Source: Catonella sp963539695
Lineage (GTDB): Bacteria; Bacillota; Clostridia; Lachnospirales; Lachnospiraceae
DNA: 64,000 nt
Reading direction: 5' to 3'
Assembly: GCA_963539695.1 (NCBI GenBank)
Contig: CAUTOC010000006.1
Coordinates: 5,134-69,133, forward strand
Under the pieces are notes generated by a model that ran no database searches, had not been told where the DNA came from, and saw only the letters and a program-made list of their open reading frames with translations. How positions within the stretch are numbered: the first letter of the stretch is position 1; each line of letters begins with the position of its first letter. The translations under genes and the position numbers were made by a program. Positions 63,497 through 64,000 of the stretch are shown here, piece after piece.

Positions 63497-63903
63497 CTGC
63501 TTTTATGCATCCGTTGAACTTCTGCACCACCCTGACCTTAGGGGAAAGCCTGTTGCGGTCTGTGGCAATCCGGAAGCAAGGCATGGAATTATTCTTACTG
63601 CGGACTATGTGGCAAAAAGGTATGGAGTAAAAACAGGAATGGCTTTGTGGCAGGCAAAACATTTATGCCCTGGTATTACATTTCTTCCTGTGAGGATGGA
63701 TTTGTACCTGAGGTTTTCAAAGATGGCTCAGGAAATATATGCGGAATATACCGATAGGGTTGAGCATTTTGGCATTGATGAATCCTAGCTTAATGTAACT
63801 GACAGTATAGGCATTATGGGAGACGGATACTCTGTCACCAAGGAAATAAGCAGCCGGATAAAGAAAGAGCTCGGCATTACGGTAAGCATAGGGGTATCCT
63901 TTA
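63480..63903 (+). pseudogene. Truncated Y-family DNA polymerase (UmuC/DinB-like), nonsense-mutated
   Basis: NCFYASVELLHHPDLRGKPVAVCGNPEARHGIILTADYVAKRYGVKTGMALWQAKHLCPGI…FGIDES matches the palm domain of Y-family polymerases, with the catalytic D-E in GIDES. It lacks the first ten or so residues. A TAG at 63786-63788 replaces the usual Trp (DES-stop-LNV, expected DESWLDV). Homology continues in frame to about 63900 (…KKELGITVSIGVS) and is cut by the IS30-like end. Such polymerases are common cargo of Lachnospiraceae integrative elements. Confidence 0.8.
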
Positions 63904-64000
63904 TAAATTGCAACACTAAGTGTCCACCTCAAGCAAAGATTTCCATATACACTTCATCAGCAGATTTTCCACCAAACTGTTTCCTTGGATATGCGTTTAT
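63904..64000 (-). mobile_element. End of an IS30-like insertion sequence
   Basis: From about 63904 the sequence no longer matches the polymerase. On the minus strand it encodes the last 23 residues of a transposase of IS30/IS3-like style (INAYPRKQFGGKSADEVYMEIFA-stop; 63929-64000). TTGCAACACTAAGTGTCC lies between its stop and the junction as the probable terminal repeat. The rest of the element lies outside the window. Confidence 0.65.

Overview
The window is AT-rich with short intergenic gaps and strong AGGAGG-type ribosome binding sites. Its gene content (Veg, single-copy MurA, archaeal-type ProS, NisB-like LanB, DUF3732/ABC-3C, YesMN) fits an anaerobic low-GC Firmicute, most likely a clostridium of the Lachnospiraceae. 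The genus is not determined, and the family assignment is inference.

Layout. (1) Positions 1-16324 are a defence island. It holds a Wadjet (Jet) operon cut by the left edge, a type IIG restriction-methylase split by a one-base frameshift, remnants of two decayed genes, an AAA+ ATPase/subtilisin-protease pair with its own repeat-containing promoter, and an ABC-3C (DUF3732) system whose effector gene has lost its 5' nuclease part. (2) Positions 16456-22673 hold a frameshifted AraC-family regulator and a five-gene peptide/nickel-type ABC importer. (3) Positions 22815-34292 look like an organosulfur module: an anaerobic sulfatase maturase; a minus-strand operon of sulfatase, YesM-type kinase, YesN-type regulator and D12-class adenine methylase; and a divergent sulfonate-type ABC importer with two permeases and two ATPases. 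A roughly 290-bp MITE-like element follows. (4) Positions 34772-51062 are ordinary chromosome: a lipoprotein, murA, proS, cca, a PEGA protein, a large secreted GH84 glycosidase behind an attenuator-like leader, veg, a metal-responsive HMA protein plus P-type ATPase, a WG-repeat protein, and an ECF sigma factor with its membrane partner. (5) From a tRNA-Arg(CCU) gene at 51182 to the right edge is a degraded integrative element: a relaxase tail, an oriT-like structured region, an OB-fold ssDNA-binding protein, a two-HTH/TPR regulator with a convergent secreted 54-aa peptide, a RiPP cluster (LanB, SpaB_C-like, RRE-like, YcaO, SagB-like), an ABC exporter, truncated Xre and Y-family polymerase genes, and the end of an IS30-like element.

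The most interesting unit is the right-hand RiPP/quorum module (about 53.0-63.3 kb). It combines full-length LanB-type dehydratase machinery with a YcaO cyclodehydratase and a divergent SagB-like oxidase, and no classical precursor gene is visible. A motif containing TTTTGGTATG occurs in both arms of a perfect 15-bp inverted repeat between the divergent peptide gene and LanB, and again in front of the exporter. This suggests one regulator controlling peptide signal, biosynthesis and export. The second candidate is the AAA+/subtilase pair in the defence island, whose mechanism I cannot assign.

All family assignments come from reading motifs by eye. No database search was run, and coordinates for sites come from direct counting in the sequence.
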